57,541 nt of DNA, taken from assembly GCF_900188425.1 (NCBI RefSeq), contig NZ_FZON01000028.1:1-57541 (forward strand), in the 5' to 3' direction. Made by a program: the position numbers and the translations under genes. Origin of the DNA: Antarctobacter heliothermus (GTDB lineage Bacteria; Pseudomonadota; Alphaproteobacteria; Rhodobacterales; Rhodobacteraceae). Numbering within the stretch: position 1 is the stretch's first letter; each line of letters begins with the position of its first letter. Below are positions 34,519 to 44,601 of the stretch, piece after piece. The notes below the pieces were generated by a model. The model searched no databases, was not told where the DNA came from, and saw only the letters and a program-made list of their open reading frames with translations.

Positions 34519-35373
34519 ATGCGTTCTTCCAAATCCCGCTCGCGGAACAAGAGCAACCGTAACCGCAACAACAACAGCAACACCCTGGGCAATGTCGTCA
34601 ACCGTGTGTTCGACAGCAGTGGCCCAGAGGGTAAGGTGCGCGGAACTCCGCAGCAGATTATCGACAAATACAATCAGCTGGCCCGTGATGCGTCACTCAG
34701 CAATGACCGCGTCGCGGCTGAGAATTTTCAGCAACACGCCGAACATTACATGCGGTTGTTGAGCGAGGCGCAGCGCGAACAGGACACGCGTCGCGAACAG
34801 CAGGAACGCGAAAACCGCGAACGGCAGGCGCAGCGTGACCGGGAACGGTCGCAGCGCGATGGCGCGTCCGATCAACCGGAGCGGTCTGAAAAGACGGCCG
34901 ACAGACCCGAACGGTCTGATCGGCAGGACAGGCAAGACCGACAGGACCGGCCCGCACGCCAGTCACATACGCCCAAATCGGATGAACAGGGCGCGTCGAT
35001 GTCCGGCGATGTGCTGGATCTCGGGGCAGAGGACGATGGCCCCGGTCTGGTTGATACACCGGAATCCCGGGCTGAAACGGCCCCTGCGGCGACCCCTCCG
35101 GCAGAGCCCAAACCGGCCTCACCCAGAACCCGGACACCCAGATCCCAAGCGCCCAAGGCTCCGGCACCCGATCCTGCGGGCCCCGGTGCTGATACGCCGC
35201 AATCCGCAGATGACGCGGCAGCACCAGCCGCGCCAGAAGACAAGCCCAAGAAACCGCGCGCGCCGCGCAAGCCCCGCAAGAAGCCCGAGCCAAAGCCGGA
35301 AACGGGAGAGGCGGACACGCCCCCCGCTGCGGCAGAGCCGGGCAATACTCCGCCGCCGGACGCGGCCGAGTAA
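34519..35373 (+). CDS. DUF4167 protein with long disordered tail
   Basis: A 284-residue protein. Residues 1-80 form the DUF4167 domain: a basic Arg/Asn-rich start (SSKSRSRNKSNRNRNNN), then NRVFDSSGPEGKVRGTPQQI and NFQQHAEHYMRLL. Residues about 85-145 are highly charged (Arg, Glu, Gln, Asp repeats), and the rest is Pro/Ala/Lys-rich and ends acidic. The family is widespread in Alphaproteobacteria; RNA binding has been suggested by its composition but I cannot confirm it. It is isolated, between prmC and rsmA (opposite strand). Confidence 0.85.
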   Translation: MRSSKSRSRNKSNRNRNNNSNTLGNVVNRVFDSSGPEGKVRGTPQQIIDKYNQLARDASLSNDRVAAENFQQHAEHYMRLLSEAQREQDTRREQQERENRERQAQRDRERSQRDGASDQPERSEKTADRPERSDRQDRQDRQDRPARQSHTPKSDEQGASMSGDVLDLGAEDDGPGLVDTPESRAETAPAATPPAEPKPASPRTRTPRSQAPKAPAPDPAGPGADTPQSADDAAAPAAPEDKPKKPRAPRKPRKKPEPKPETGEADTPPAAAEPGNTPPPDAAE

Positions 35374-35402
35374 CACTGTATCTCTGAAATTCGGGCCGCG
35401 CG

Positions 35403-36245
35403 TCAGGCGCTGGCAAGGCTGCGCGCCAGCGCGCAGAATTGCTCCAGCGGAACACGCTCGGCCCGTTCTGTCGGGGCAATCCCGGCCTCGGCCAGGTGAT
35501 CCTGAATCTGCGGTGACAGGCTTTTCAACGCGGCGCGCAGCATCTTGCGCCGCTGGTTGAAGGCCGCCGCCACCACCCGCTCCAACACCTTTGGATCCGC
35601 CTCGAACCGGGGCGCAGGCAGTGCGGTCAGATGCACCACGGCAGAGCTGACCTTGGGCGGCGGGGTAAAGGCCCCCGGCGGCAGGGTCAGAGCAATGCGT
35701 GCGTCGCACCGCCACTGCGCCAGCAACGCCAGCCGACCATAGGCTTTGGACCCCGGCTCCGCCACGATCCGCTCGGCCACTTCCTTCTGGAACATCAATG
35801 TAAGTGACTGCCACGCGGGCGGCCATTCCGGCGGCGTCAACCACCGCACCAGCAACTCTGTACCGACGTTGTAGGGCAGGTTGGCACAGATCGCATAGGG
35901 CGGCGTCAGATGCGCGGCTGAATCAACCTCCAGCGCATCGCCCTCGATCACCTCCAACCGCCCCGGATAAGCCTCTGAAATCTCGGCCAGCGCGGGCAAG
36001 CAGCGCGCATCCTTCTCCACCGCCAACACCCTGCGCGCGCCTTCGGCCAGCAATCCGCGGGTCAGCCCGCCGGGACCGGGGCCCACCTCCAGCACATCGG
36101 TTTGCGACAGGTCGCCCGCCACCCGCGCAATACGCGCCGTCAGGTTCAGGTCGAGCAGAAAGTTCTGGCCCAAAGATTTGCGCGCGGACAGTTGATGACG
36201 CTTGATGACCTCGCTCAGCGGGGGAAGGGTATCGATCGCGCTCAT
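35403..36245 (-). CDS. rsmA: 16S rRNA dimethyladenosine transferase
   Basis: A 280-residue KsgA/RsmA that dimethylates two adenines near the 3' end of 16S rRNA. Marks are [33 protein letters not shown], the catalytic [22 protein letters not shown] and [18 protein letters not shown] 36245 gives the family start. It ends the run lptF-lptG-lptD-surA-pdxA-rsmA, a common proteobacterial order. Confidence 0.97.
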   Translation of the reverse strand: MSAIDTLPPLSEVIKRHQLSARKSLGQNFLLDLNLTARIARVAGDLSQTDVLEVGPGPGGLTRGLLAEGARRVLAVEKDARCLPALAEISEAYPGRLEVIEGDALEVDSAAHLTPPYAICANLPYNVGTELLVRWLTPPEWPPAWQSLTLMFQKEVAERIVAEPGSKAYGRLALLAQWRCDARIALTLPPGAFTPPPKVSSAVVHLTALPAPRFEADPKVLERVVAAAFNQRRKMLRAALKSLSPQIQDHLAEAGIAPTERAERVPLEQFCALARSLASA

Positions 36246-36289
36246 GTCTTCTTCTGTCCAAAAATATCCTGGGGGGGAATTGGCCCTTG

Positions 36290-36313
36290 GCCAAGGGGGG
36301 GCAAAGCCCCCCG
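36290..36313. repeat. GC-rich hairpin between pdxA and rsmA
   Basis: GGGGGGGCAAAGCCCCCC follows GGCCCTTGGCCAA and can fold into a tight hairpin with an AAA loop. It lies in the 114-bp gap between pdxA and rsmA. Hairpins of this composition are common between genes in Rhodobacterales. There is no U-run on the minus strand, so attenuation or a dispersed repeat is more likely than full termination. Confidence 0.5.
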
Positions 36314-36359
36314 CCTGCGGTGCGGCGAAACCCGAGGGCCGATCCAAATCATGTCTGGG

Positions 36360-37328
36360 TCATGCGCCAGCCAACCGTGCAGCCATGCGTAGCGCGGCCA
36401 GCGTGGAACTGGGGTTGGCAACACCTTTGCCCGCGATGTCATAGGCGGTGCCATGATCGGGCGATGTGCGGATGAACGGCAGGCCAAGGGTGACATTCAC
36501 ACCCTCATCGAAATCCAGCGTCTTGATCGGGATCAGCGCCTGATCGTGATACATGCAGATCGCGGCGTCATATCCAGCGCGGGCGCGCTCGTGGAACATC
36601 GTGTCGGCGGGCAGGGGGCCGCGCAGGTCCATGCCTTCGGCTCTCAATCGCTCCAACACCGGGGTGATCAGCGCGGCGTCCTCATGGCCCATCCGCCCGC
36701 CTTCGCCTGCGTGCGGGTTCAGACCGGCCACTGCAAGACGGGGCGCGGCAATGCCGAACTGCGTCACCAAAGCCGCGTGGGTGATGCGGATGCGCCGTTC
36801 CAGCAGGGCGGGCGTCAGCGTGCCGGGCACATCTGCCAGCGCGATATGAATGGTCACCGGCACCACGCGCAGCCGGTCAGAGGCCAGCATCATCACCACC
36901 TCGTCCACACCCGCCAGATGGGCGAGGAACTCTGTGTGGCCGGGAAAGCCGAACCCGGCCCCCTCTGCCAGCGCCTGTTTGCTGATCGGCAAGGTACACA
37001 AGGCCGAGGCCGTGCCGGACTGCACCAGTCGCACACCCTCTTCGATGGCGGCGATCACGCCGGGTGCATGGTGGGCCTGCGGAATACCGGGCACACGGGG
37101 GCCGGGCATGTCCAACCGCCAGACCGGCAGACCCTCACTGATCCGCGCGGTTGCCTGCGCGGGATTGTCCAGAACCACATGCGGCACGCGCCCCGGCAGA
37201 TGCGCCGGGTCGCCGATCCAGAAGAACGGCAGGTCTTGGCCCAGATGGTCCCACGCGGCCTCGGCCAGTTCCGGCCCGATCCCGGCGGGTTCCCCGCAGC
37301 TGAGAGCGACGGGTGTGGTATCGGTCAT
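36360..37328 (-). CDS. pdxA: 4-hydroxythreonine-4-phosphate dehydrogenase
   Basis: A 322-residue PdxA of the vitamin B6 pathway. Visible marks are LSCGEPAGIGPELAEAA at the start, GFPGHTEFLAHLAG, LNPHAGEGGRMGHEDA with metal-ligand His, and MYHDQALIPIKTLDF. It oxidises 4-phosphohydroxy-threonine toward pyridoxal phosphate. It overlaps the surA stop by 4 bp. Confidence 0.96.
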   Translation of the reverse strand: MTDTTPVALSCGEPAGIGPELAEAAWDHLGQDLPFFWIGDPAHLPGRVPHVVLDNPAQATARISEGLPVWRLDMPGPRVPGIPQAHHAPGVIAAIEEGVRLVQSGTASALCTLPISKQALAEGAGFGFPGHTEFLAHLAGVDEVVMMLASDRLRVVPVTIHIALADVPGTLTPALLERRIRITHAALVTQFGIAAPRLAVAGLNPHAGEGGRMGHEDAALITPVLERLRAEGMDLRGPLPADTMFHERARAGYDAAICMYHDQALIPIKTLDFDEGVNVTLGLPFIRTSPDHGTAYDIAGKGVANPSSTLAALRMAARLAGA

Positions 37329-38548
37329 CGGTTGACGATACGGGCGTCGGCGCGCAACTGCGCAAGATAGCCATCGGCCAGCGTTGCCAGGCGCCGGTTG
37401 CGCAGGCCGATGGTGATCTCGCCCCGGTCCACATCCTCGGTGATCGTCGAGGAGCGTCCGCAGAGCATCAGAAACACCAGCGTCTGACCGCCCGACCGGG
37501 TCAGGGCCGTCGAGACTTCACCCGGGTCAAGCTTGGTCAGTTCCAGCGCGATGTCCGTGGGCAGGTCGCCCACCGGCAGCGTGCCGCGTTCCAGCACTTC
37601 TGCGGGTTGGCCCTTGGCCACGCCATACAGATCGTCGCACCGGTCTACCTGACCGGCCAGAACACGCGCTTGGGCCAGCGTTTCGGGGCTGCGACCTCCG
37701 GCCATGTAGTAGGCGGCGTATTCCACTGCACTGACCTCTGGCGGGCTGAATCCGGTTTCCTCGATGTCGCGCAGCTGGAACAGGGCAACAGCGCCGTCCA
37801 GGGGAATGGGCGCGGTCACTTCGCCCGGAGCAAGGCCCAGCAGCAGCGGGCGTAGCTGCGGCGGCAGATCGCTCAGGTTCTGCCAGGGCAGGCGGCCGCC
37901 GGAGTCACGGCTGGCCGTTGCGGAATACTGCCGCGCCTCGGCCGAAAACGCGCCAAAGCTGTCGATCTGCGCGATGCGCTCTGCGCGGGCGCGCACGGCG
38001 TCCTCTTCGCCCGGCGGCATCGGCATGATGATCTCGGATACCAGAACACGCACCGTGCTGGTGCCCGATTGCAGCGACAGGGCGCGGTCGATCTCATCCT
38101 CGGACACAGTGGCGCGTCCACCGAACCGTGCCTGGACCAGCTGGCGCCAGCTCAGACCGGCGGCGACGAAATCGCGAAAGGTCTGTTCGGCCACGCCCTC
38201 TGCCCCGATGGCGGCGACAAACTGGTCGCGGTCCAGATTGGCGCGCCCGGCAAATTCGCCCATGCCGTCCAGTACTTCTTGTTCTGTCGGGCGGATGCCG
38301 TTGTCACGTGCCGCCTGAATGCGCAGGCGGTCGTCGATCAACTGCTCGCGCGAGAGTGTGTCCAGATTGCCGGGGGCGTTCAGCACCTGCAACATGCGCT
38401 TGCGCTGCGCGATCTCGTAGTTGGTGATGACGCTGTCGTTGACCTGAATGGCGGGGGCAAAAAGGTTTTGCGCGGCCAGCGGCGCAGGGCTCAGGGCGAT
38501 CGACAGGACCGCAAGGGCCGGTGCAAGCAGGCGGGTCAGAATGAACAT
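37325..38548 (-). CDS. surA: SurA-type periplasmic chaperone / peptidyl-prolyl isomerase
   Basis: A 407-residue secreted protein: signal peptide RLLAPALAVLSIALSPAPLAA cut before QNLF, then the SurA N-domain (IQVNDSVITNYEIAQRKRML, EQLIDDRLRIQAA). One parvulin-type PPIase region is recognisable near residues 175-275 (VLVSEIIMPMP, DSGGRLPWQNLSDL). It helps fold outer-membrane beta-barrels such as LptD, its neighbour. ATG 38548 gives the clean signal peptide. It overlaps lptD by 13 bp and pdxA by 4 bp. Confidence 0.9.
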   Translation of the reverse strand: MFILTRLLAPALAVLSIALSPAPLAAQNLFAPAIQVNDSVITNYEIAQRKRMLQVLNAPGNLDTLSREQLIDDRLRIQAARDNGIRPTEQEVLDGMGEFAGRANLDRDQFVAAIGAEGVAEQTFRDFVAAGLSWRQLVQARFGGRATVSEDEIDRALSLQSGTSTVRVLVSEIIMPMPPGEEDAVRARAERIAQIDSFGAFSAEARQYSATASRDSGGRLPWQNLSDLPPQLRPLLLGLAPGEVTAPIPLDGAVALFQLRDIEETGFSPPEVSAVEYAAYYMAGGRSPETLAQARVLAGQVDRCDDLYGVAKGQPAEVLERGTLPVGDLPTDIALELTKLDPGEVSTALTRSGGQTLVFLMLCGRSSTITEDVDRGEITIGLRNRRLATLADGYLAQLRADARIVNR

Positions 38549-40701
38549 GTGCGGCGATACTCCTTGCCACTGGCGCCGGCGCCAAAGCCTCTTAGCGCGA
38601 CGGTCAGATCGAAATCGGTAGACGGCTCCAGGTTGGTCGAGGATGCGTAGTTCCGCGTTGCCTGAAGATCCACCTGAATACATTCGTTTCGGTATTGCAG
38701 GCCCAGACCGACACGGTCAAGCCGGTCATCGGCAAGGTCATAGCGTGCCTCCCCCGAGGTGGCCCAATTCCGGGTCAGTTGATAGCGGCCATCAAAGGTC
38801 CATTCGGACTGCCGTTGGGTTCGGTCCTCATCGGCATCCGTGACCAGCAGCAGGTAGGACGCGCCAAGGTCCATCCGCGTGTTGGACCATCCGGCGCGCG
38901 CCTCTGCCTTGGAAAACAGGCCGTCTTCGTCCAGCAGGCCGCGCGCCGACAGCGTTATCCCCAGCGGGTTGGCAAAGCGTCCGGCAATCAGCAAGTCAGA
39001 GTCGGTGCCAGAAAGGCCGGAGGAGAGCGAGTAATCGGCCTCGGCGGTTTCGCGCCAGACCTTGCCCAGCGTCAGCGCCGCAGACCAGCCACCCGGCGCC
39101 CGGTGCAGCCAGCGTAATCCGGCGGCAAGGGTGGTGCCGTGCTCGCGGCGGTCGGCGGCCGGAAAGCGCGACAGCGACAACAGGTTGGCCTCGTCAAATT
39201 CGACCCGCGTGCTTTCGTCGTTGGGGTTTTTCAGTCGTTCGCCCCCGACCCAGCCCAGTTGGACAACCGGTTCCAGCAGCGTGCGCCCGCCACCGGGCCC
39301 CTGGCGTTGCATGGGATAGCGGAAATCCACCGCAACACCGGGTATGGCGCGGCTGACTTCGGCATCCGATGTGATGTCGTCCTCGGTGATGTAGTGGTCG
39401 GCCCACAGATGCGTCGAAAGCCCGACGCGCAGGCCACCGGCCACGGTCCAGCGGTTGCGCCAGCTGAATTCGGCATTGAGCCGGGTGACGTCGCGGCCGT
39501 CGACATCCGTATCCGCATCGGCGCTGTCAGTGTCACGTTTGGATTGGCGCAAATGGCCGTGGACATCGGTGCCCAACCGGAACTCTCCGCCGAATGAGGG
39601 GAAAAAGCGTTGTTCCCGGCGATAGTCGGCGATGAAGCGCGGCTGGGTTGCGTTGTCTTCATAGTCGCGCAGAGTCTGATAGTTCAGGATTCTGGTTTCC
39701 ATGAATCTGTCAGCCGTCACCCGGGCCAGCGACAGGTTGCTGGCCAGACGGTCCGCATTGCTTAGATTGTAGTCATAGAGGTAGGCGTCGTCCGAGACAC
39801 CCTTGAGGTTGAACGACAGCTTGTAGTCGTTCGCAACCCGAAATTCTCCCACGGCAAAGAGATAACCGCGCGCGTCGTCCATCAACGTGTCAGAGGACAA
39901 CGCGCCCGTGACCGTCAACTTGCCGCTGCGAAAGGCGCGCCGATAGCGGAACCCCATCGTGCGGGTTTCCTGTGACAAGAAGGGCGTCAGTGTCAGGTCC
40001 TGATGCCGTCCGATCGGGAAGAAATATGGTGTTTTGACGCCGAACCCCAGCAGCGAGCTGCTGGTGAATGTCGGAAACAGGAACCCGCGTGCGCGTTCCA
40101 GCGTGGGATCGGGCAGGCGCAGATGCGGAAAATAGAAGATCGGCACGTCCAGAACGCGGAACTGCGCGTTGTCGAAATATAGCTGGCGTTCTTCCTGATC
40201 ATGCACGACGCGCGACGCCCGGATCTGCCAGAGCGGGACCTTGCGTTCGCCGCAAACAAGGCAAGAGGTGACAGCGACCTTGCTGAACTGTGTATAGCGG
40301 CCATTTACGCGCCGCGCCTCGACCGAGGCGACCTGCAATTGCTGGTCAAGAACCATGCGCGCCCCGGACAGCAGACCATTTTGAAGCCCCTGATCCAGTT
40401 CGGCGTAGGTGGCGACCAGAACATTGCCGGCCTCGTCGATGATGCGGATTGGCCCGTCGATGATCAACTGATCCGTTGTGCCGTCATAGACGATACGCCC
40501 GGCAGTCATGCGCACGCCATCGTGGAACGCCTCGACGTTGCCGCTGGCAATTAGCCGCTCGCCGTCTTCGACAAAGACGGTGTCGGCCACAAGCATGGCC
40601 GGCATGGCATCGGGATCAGGTGCATCCTGCGCCAGCGCCGATCCGCAAAGGGCACACAGCACCCCAAGAAGCCGGAAAAGACGGTAAAACATGCGGGTCA
40701 T
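38536..40701 (-). CDS. lptD: LPS-assembly outer-membrane protein LptD
   Basis: A 721-residue protein with a signal peptide (FYRLFRLLGVLCALCGSALA, cut before QDAP). The N-terminal OstA/LptA-like domain follows (LVADTVFVEDGERLIASGNV, IVYDGTTDQLIIDGPI), then a long beta-barrel (LYFDNAQFRVLDVPIFYFPH, GFLFPTFTSSSLLGFGV). The CLVC motif near residue 145 and a Cys near the C-terminus (RRTCSF) are candidates for its disulfides. LptD inserts LPS into the outer leaflet. ATG 40701 overlaps the lptG stop as ATGA. Confidence 0.95.
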   Translation of the reverse strand: MTRMFYRLFRLLGVLCALCGSALAQDAPDPDAMPAMLVADTVFVEDGERLIASGNVEAFHDGVRMTAGRIVYDGTTDQLIIDGPIRIIDEAGNVLVATYAELDQGLQNGLLSGARMVLDQQLQVASVEARRVNGRYTQFSKVAVTSCLVCGERKVPLWQIRASRVVHDQEERQLYFDNAQFRVLDVPIFYFPHLRLPDPTLERARGFLFPTFTSSSLLGFGVKTPYFFPIGRHQDLTLTPFLSQETRTMGFRYRRAFRSGKLTVTGALSSDTLMDDARGYLFAVGEFRVANDYKLSFNLKGVSDDAYLYDYNLSNADRLASNLSLARVTADRFMETRILNYQTLRDYEDNATQPRFIADYRREQRFFPSFGGEFRLGTDVHGHLRQSKRDTDSADADTDVDGRDVTRLNAEFSWRNRWTVAGGLRVGLSTHLWADHYITEDDITSDAEVSRAIPGVAVDFRYPMQRQGPGGGRTLLEPVVQLGWVGGERLKNPNDESTRVEFDEANLLSLSRFPAADRREHGTTLAAGLRWLHRAPGGWSAALTLGKVWRETAEADYSLSSGLSGTDSDLLIAGRFANPLGITLSARGLLDEDGLFSKAEARAGWSNTRMDLGASYLLLVTDADEDRTQRQSEWTFDGRYQLTRNWATSGEARYDLADDRLDRVGLGLQYRNECIQVDLQATRNYASSTNLEPSTDFDLTVALRGFGAGASGKEYRRTCSF

Positions 40702-41792
40702 CCGTCCTCCATATGCAGCACCAACCCCATGGCAAGAAGTACCGAGGCGACCGGCGGCACCCAAGCCGCGAAGAGCGGTGGCAACTCGCCGTTTTCCCCC
40801 ATGATCTGGGCAAAGTTTCGCACATAGTAGAGGCCAAAGCCAAGCAGGACAGCAGACAAGATCGCGATTCCGGTGCGACCAAGGCGCGTGGGCCGCATGG
40901 TAAAGGCCGCACCGATCAGCGTCATCGCTATCAGAAACAGCGGGCGGGACAATTCCATGTGCAACCAGACAACGTAACGACGGGCCGAAAACCCGGATGT
41001 TTCAAGGCCTTCGATGAAGGCGGGCAAGTCCCAGATCGCCACGGCCGAGGGTTTGCCGAAACGATCACGGATGCTGTCCTGGGTCAGATTTGACGGCAAA
41101 CGCAGGGTGTCGTGTTCTTTTGCCCCCGACTCCGGGTTCAGCCCCGGGGTCAGTGGCCAGGCCTTGGCCGCGTTCAGCACCCAGAAGCCATCGTCAAGCC
41201 GGGCGCTGCTGGCGAGGATGCGAGTCGCCGGGCCGCCACCCGGCGCGTAAGCGACGATGGAGACATCGAACAGCTCTGTCGCCTCGTCATTGGCGCGGGC
41301 GGCGTGGATCACCGCCTGACCCAGATCGCCGCCTTGCCGTAGCCACAGTCCTTCGGGGCCAATGGACAGAGCGGAGGCGCTGCCGCTTTCATAGGTTTCG
41401 CGCAATTCGTTGTAGCGTTTGGATGTGGTGGAAACGATGGGGTTCATCAGCCCGACCACCAGTCCTCCGATCACCAGCGCCACCATGACCGGCGCCATCA
41501 GCGTGGCCACGCCAGAACGCCCCGCCGCCCGTGCGGCCACCAGCTCGGACGATCGCGCCAGCCCCAGAAACAGCCCGACCGTCGCCAGGATCATCACCAG
41601 CGGAATGATCTCATAGATGGCGCCGGGCAGCTTCATCAGCGTGACCCGCACCACCTGCCCAAAGGTCACAGTGTCGTCAAAGCGGCGCATTTCCTCGATC
41701 AGATCCAGCAGGCCCTGAAACAGCGCAAAGACGCCGAAGACGCTGAGAAAGATCCACAAGAAGCGGCGGGCAAAGTAGAAATGCAGGGTCAC
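40698..41792 (-). CDS. lptG: LPS export permease LptG
   Basis: A 364-residue YjgP/YjgQ-type permease with six membrane helices and a large periplasmic loop between helices 3 and 4. The start HFYFARRFLWIFLSVFGVF and TVGLFLGLARSSELVAARAAG are typical; RPLFLIAMTLIGAAFTMRP begins the second membrane half. With LptF and the ATPase LptB it extracts LPS from the inner membrane. The start is GTG 41792, which overlaps the lptF stop as GTGA; no ATG is suitably placed. Translational coupling on both sides. Confidence 0.95.
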   Translation of the reverse strand: MTLHFYFARRFLWIFLSVFGVFALFQGLLDLIEEMRRFDDTVTFGQVVRVTLMKLPGAIYEIIPLVMILATVGLFLGLARSSELVAARAAGRSGVATLMAPVMVALVIGGLVVGLMNPIVSTTSKRYNELRETYESGSASALSIGPEGLWLRQGGDLGQAVIHAARANDEATELFDVSIVAYAPGGGPATRILASSARLDDGFWVLNAAKAWPLTPGLNPESGAKEHDTLRLPSNLTQDSIRDRFGKPSAVAIWDLPAFIEGLETSGFSARRYVVWLHMELSRPLFLIAMTLIGAAFTMRPTRLGRTGIAILSAVLLGFGLYYVRNFAQIMGENGELPPLFAAWVPPVASVLLAMGLVLHMEDG

Positions 41793-42925
41793 GCCGTGGC
41801 CTCCTGCTGGTGCGCCCGTGCGCGTCTGGGCCGGAACGGCCGAGCGGTCACCCAAAGCAACGCGGTAGCCAGTGTCAGGCCGACCATGCTGGGCAGATAG
41901 ACCAGCGGCCAAAGCCGGTCGTTGGCGCGCACAGGATCGGTCACACCGCTTTCCAGCACTTTGACAAACACCAGCAGGCTGATGGCAAAGACAATCTGGC
42001 GGGTCACCCCGAACCGCGAAAACCCGCCCACCATCAATGCCGAATAGCCGATCAGGGAAAAGGTCAGCGCCAGCAAGGGCAGCTGGAATCGCAGGTGCCC
42101 TTCCTCGATCGCTTCGCCCGGAGAGTCCTTTGCCTCGGCCGCCGAGGCGGCGGGTTGGGTGATCAATTCCCATGTGGACATGTAGTTCAGGCGGCGCTTG
42201 GTCGGCGCGGTGGATGTCACTAGCCCGGACACATCATAGATCAGGTCGCTGAAATTCGTTGTCGACAGGCGGCGCGTCTCAAGATCCAGAGTCTGCGCCA
42301 TTCCGGTCAACATCACCAGCTTGGGCCCTTCGTCGTCGCGCAACAGATAAGCCTGTTCAGACGTATAGATCACGTCACGCCCCGGCGAGCGCCTGTCGGA
42401 CAACACAACGTCGCGCAATTCGCCCTCGGCGGTGATGTCACGGATGTAGAAGGTCACGCCGTCGATGGGATGCAGAAAGGCCCCGTCGCGCAGCAGTCGC
42501 GCGCTGAGCGACCCGGACAGGGCCTTTTCGCGGACGCGTAGCTGTTCCAGTGATTTCGGCACCAGCAGATGGGTCAGCATCGACATCATCAGCGCTACCA
42601 CACATCCGAACAGGAACACCGGACGGGCCAGCCGCCAGGGCGAATAGCCGGTGGCCTGCACCACGGTCAGTTCGCTGTCGCTGCTCATCCGGTTGGTGAC
42701 ATAGACGGCAGAGGCAAAGGCCGACAGCGGCAACACAAAGGTGATCACCGCCGGCAGCGACAGGGCGGTAAACTCCATCACCACCCCCACCGAATGGCCG
42801 TCCGAAATCAGCTGGTCAAACAGGGCAACAGCCTTGTTCACCCAATAGACCGACACAAGGACTAGGGCGAAAAAGCCGAACGCTACCATCAGTTGCGACA
42901 GGACATATCTGTCGAATCTTTGCAA
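41789..42925 (-). CDS. lptF: LPS export permease LptF
   Basis: A 378-residue YjgP/YjgQ-type permease. It begins QRFDRYVLSQLMVAFGFFAL, has LPAVITFVLPLSAFASAVYV and LTVVQATGYSPWRLARPVF, a periplasmic domain with GVTFYIRDITAEGELRDVV, and ends with three helices. TTG 42925 is chosen as the start because GGGGGA lies 8 nt upstream and the first helix follows at the usual distance; a frame from 42997 lacks homology. First gene of the LPS and maintenance run, divergent from pepA. Confidence 0.93.
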   Translation of the reverse strand: MQRFDRYVLSQLMVAFGFFALVLVSVYWVNKAVALFDQLISDGHSVGVVMEFTALSLPAVITFVLPLSAFASAVYVTNRMSSDSELTVVQATGYSPWRLARPVFLFGCVVALMMSMLTHLLVPKSLEQLRVREKALSGSLSARLLRDGAFLHPIDGVTFYIRDITAEGELRDVVLSDRRSPGRDVIYTSEQAYLLRDDEGPKLVMLTGMAQTLDLETRRLSTTNFSDLIYDVSGLVTSTAPTKRRLNYMSTWELITQPAASAAEAKDSPGEAIEEGHLRFQLPLLALTFSLIGYSALMVGGFSRFGVTRQIVFAISLLVFVKVLESGVTDPVRANDRLWPLVYLPSMVGLTLATALLWVTARPFRPRRARAHQQEATA

Positions 42926-43060
42926 TCGCGTGGTCCCCCCAGACCAGTGTAGGTGGCGGCACCCTAATCCATCGTTTGGAAATGGGAAAGGTGGCACTGG
43001 TCAACCGCGCCGGGGGGCGTTACCTCTTTTGGCGAAACTCAGCTCAGGAGACGAGGACAC

Positions 43061-44527
43061 ATGACCGATCTGCGCGCGATCAGCTTTGCCGAGGTGGCTC
43101 TGGACGGGATTGACGAAACTGGCGGACGTCTGGCCGTCGTTGTGTCACCCGAAGGCACGCTCAGCCCCGGCGCGCGGCGTCTGAACCGCCTGACCAAAGG
43201 CGCGTTGGGCCGCGCGGTCGAAAGCGAGGCGTTCACCAAGCTGGACGCCGGAGACGCGATGACGCTGGCCTGGCCCTCTGGGCTGGTTGTCGAGGCGCTG
43301 GATATCGTCAAACTTGCCCGCCGCCCCGCAACGGTCGAAGCCCGCAAGGCAGGTGGAACGCTGGCGCGGCTGGCGGGCAAGGTGGCGCTGACCGTTCTGG
43401 TCGAGGCGACGCGTCTGCCCGAGGAGATCGCCTTGGGCGTGGCCCTGCGCAGCTATGCCTTTACCGCGCGCAAGTCCAAGCCGGATGAGGCCCCGGCCGC
43501 CGCCGTGATGATGGTCAAGGCCCCGGATGAGGCAGAGGCCGCGTTTGCCTCTGCCCGCGCGGTGGCCGAGGGCGTCGCCTTTACCCGCGATCTGGTGTCC
43601 GAGCCGGCCAACGTGCTGTCGACCACAGAATTTGCCGCCCGGCTGGAGGCACTGCGCGACACCGGGCTGGAGGTTGAGGTTCTCGAAGAGGACAAGCTGA
43701 CCGAATTGGGAATGGGCGCGCTGCTGGGCGTGGGCATGGGATCGGCCATGCCCTCCAAGGTGGTTGTGATGCGTTGGAAAGGAGCCGAAGGCGCGCCGCT
43801 GGCGCTGATCGGCAAGGGCGTTGTGTTTGACACCGGCGGTATCAGCCTCAAACCCGCCGCTGGCATGGAAGACATGACCATGGACATGGGCGGCGCGGGG
43901 ACCGTCGCGGGCGTGATGAAGGCACTGGCCCTGCGCAAGGCGCAGGCGCATGTTGTCGGGCTGGTCGGTTTGGTCGAAAACATGCCGTCGCACATGGCGC
44001 AGCGTCCGGGCGACATCGTGACATCCATGAAGGGCGACACCATCGAGGTCATCAACACCGATGCCGAAGGGCGGTTGGTGCTGGCGGACGTGATGTGGCA
44101 CGCGCAGGAAAGCGAACACCCCTCTGCCATGATCGACCTGGCCACGCTGACCGGCGCCTGCATCATTGCACTGGGACATGACAATGCGGCGGTTTTCTCC
44201 AACGACGACGCGCTCGCGGGGGATTTCCTCAAGGCGGCAGGCGCGGAAGGCGAAGGCGCGTGGCGTTTGCCGCTGGGCAAGTCCTATGACGAATTGATCA
44301 AGAGCCAGAAGGCCGACATGAAGAACGTTGGCGGCCGCCCCGCAGGCGCGATCACGGCAGCACAGTTCCTGCAACGTTTCGTCAAGGACGGTATGCCGTG
44401 GATGCACCTGGACATTGCGGGTGTGGCGCAGGTGACCAAGGACACCGATCTGGCGCCCAAGGGTGCGACAGGTTGGGGCGTGATGGCGCTGGACCGTCTG
44501 GTGCGCGACCGGTTCGAAAGAGGCTGA
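43061..44527 (+). CDS. pepA: Leucyl aminopeptidase (M17)
   Basis: A 488-residue M17 aminopeptidase. The catalytic zinc region is complete: GKGVVFDTGGISLKPA, MTMDMGGAGTVAGVM and the signature NTDAEGRLVLADVMW. It trims N-terminal residues from peptides as a cytoplasmic hexamer. GAGGAC lies upstream of the ATG. holC follows 74 bp later, a frequent pairing. Confidence 0.97.
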   Translation: MTDLRAISFAEVALDGIDETGGRLAVVVSPEGTLSPGARRLNRLTKGALGRAVESEAFTKLDAGDAMTLAWPSGLVVEALDIVKLARRPATVEARKAGGTLARLAGKVALTVLVEATRLPEEIALGVALRSYAFTARKSKPDEAPAAAVMMVKAPDEAEAAFASARAVAEGVAFTRDLVSEPANVLSTTEFAARLEALRDTGLEVEVLEEDKLTELGMGALLGVGMGSAMPSKVVVMRWKGAEGAPLALIGKGVVFDTGGISLKPAAGMEDMTMDMGGAGTVAGVMKALALRKAQAHVVGLVGLVENMPSHMAQRPGDIVTSMKGDTIEVINTDAEGRLVLADVMWHAQESEHPSAMIDLATLTGACIIALGHDNAAVFSNDDALAGDFLKAAGAEGEGAWRLPLGKSYDELIKSQKADMKNVGGRPAGAITAAQFLQRFVKDGMPWMHLDIAGVAQVTKDTDLAPKGATGWGVMALDRLVRDRFERG

Positions 44528-44601
44528 ACCAGATCAGGGCGCAGGGGTGGTGTCCCCTGCGCCACCACCCGGCACGCAGGCACGATGGGACGGAGGAGCC
44601 G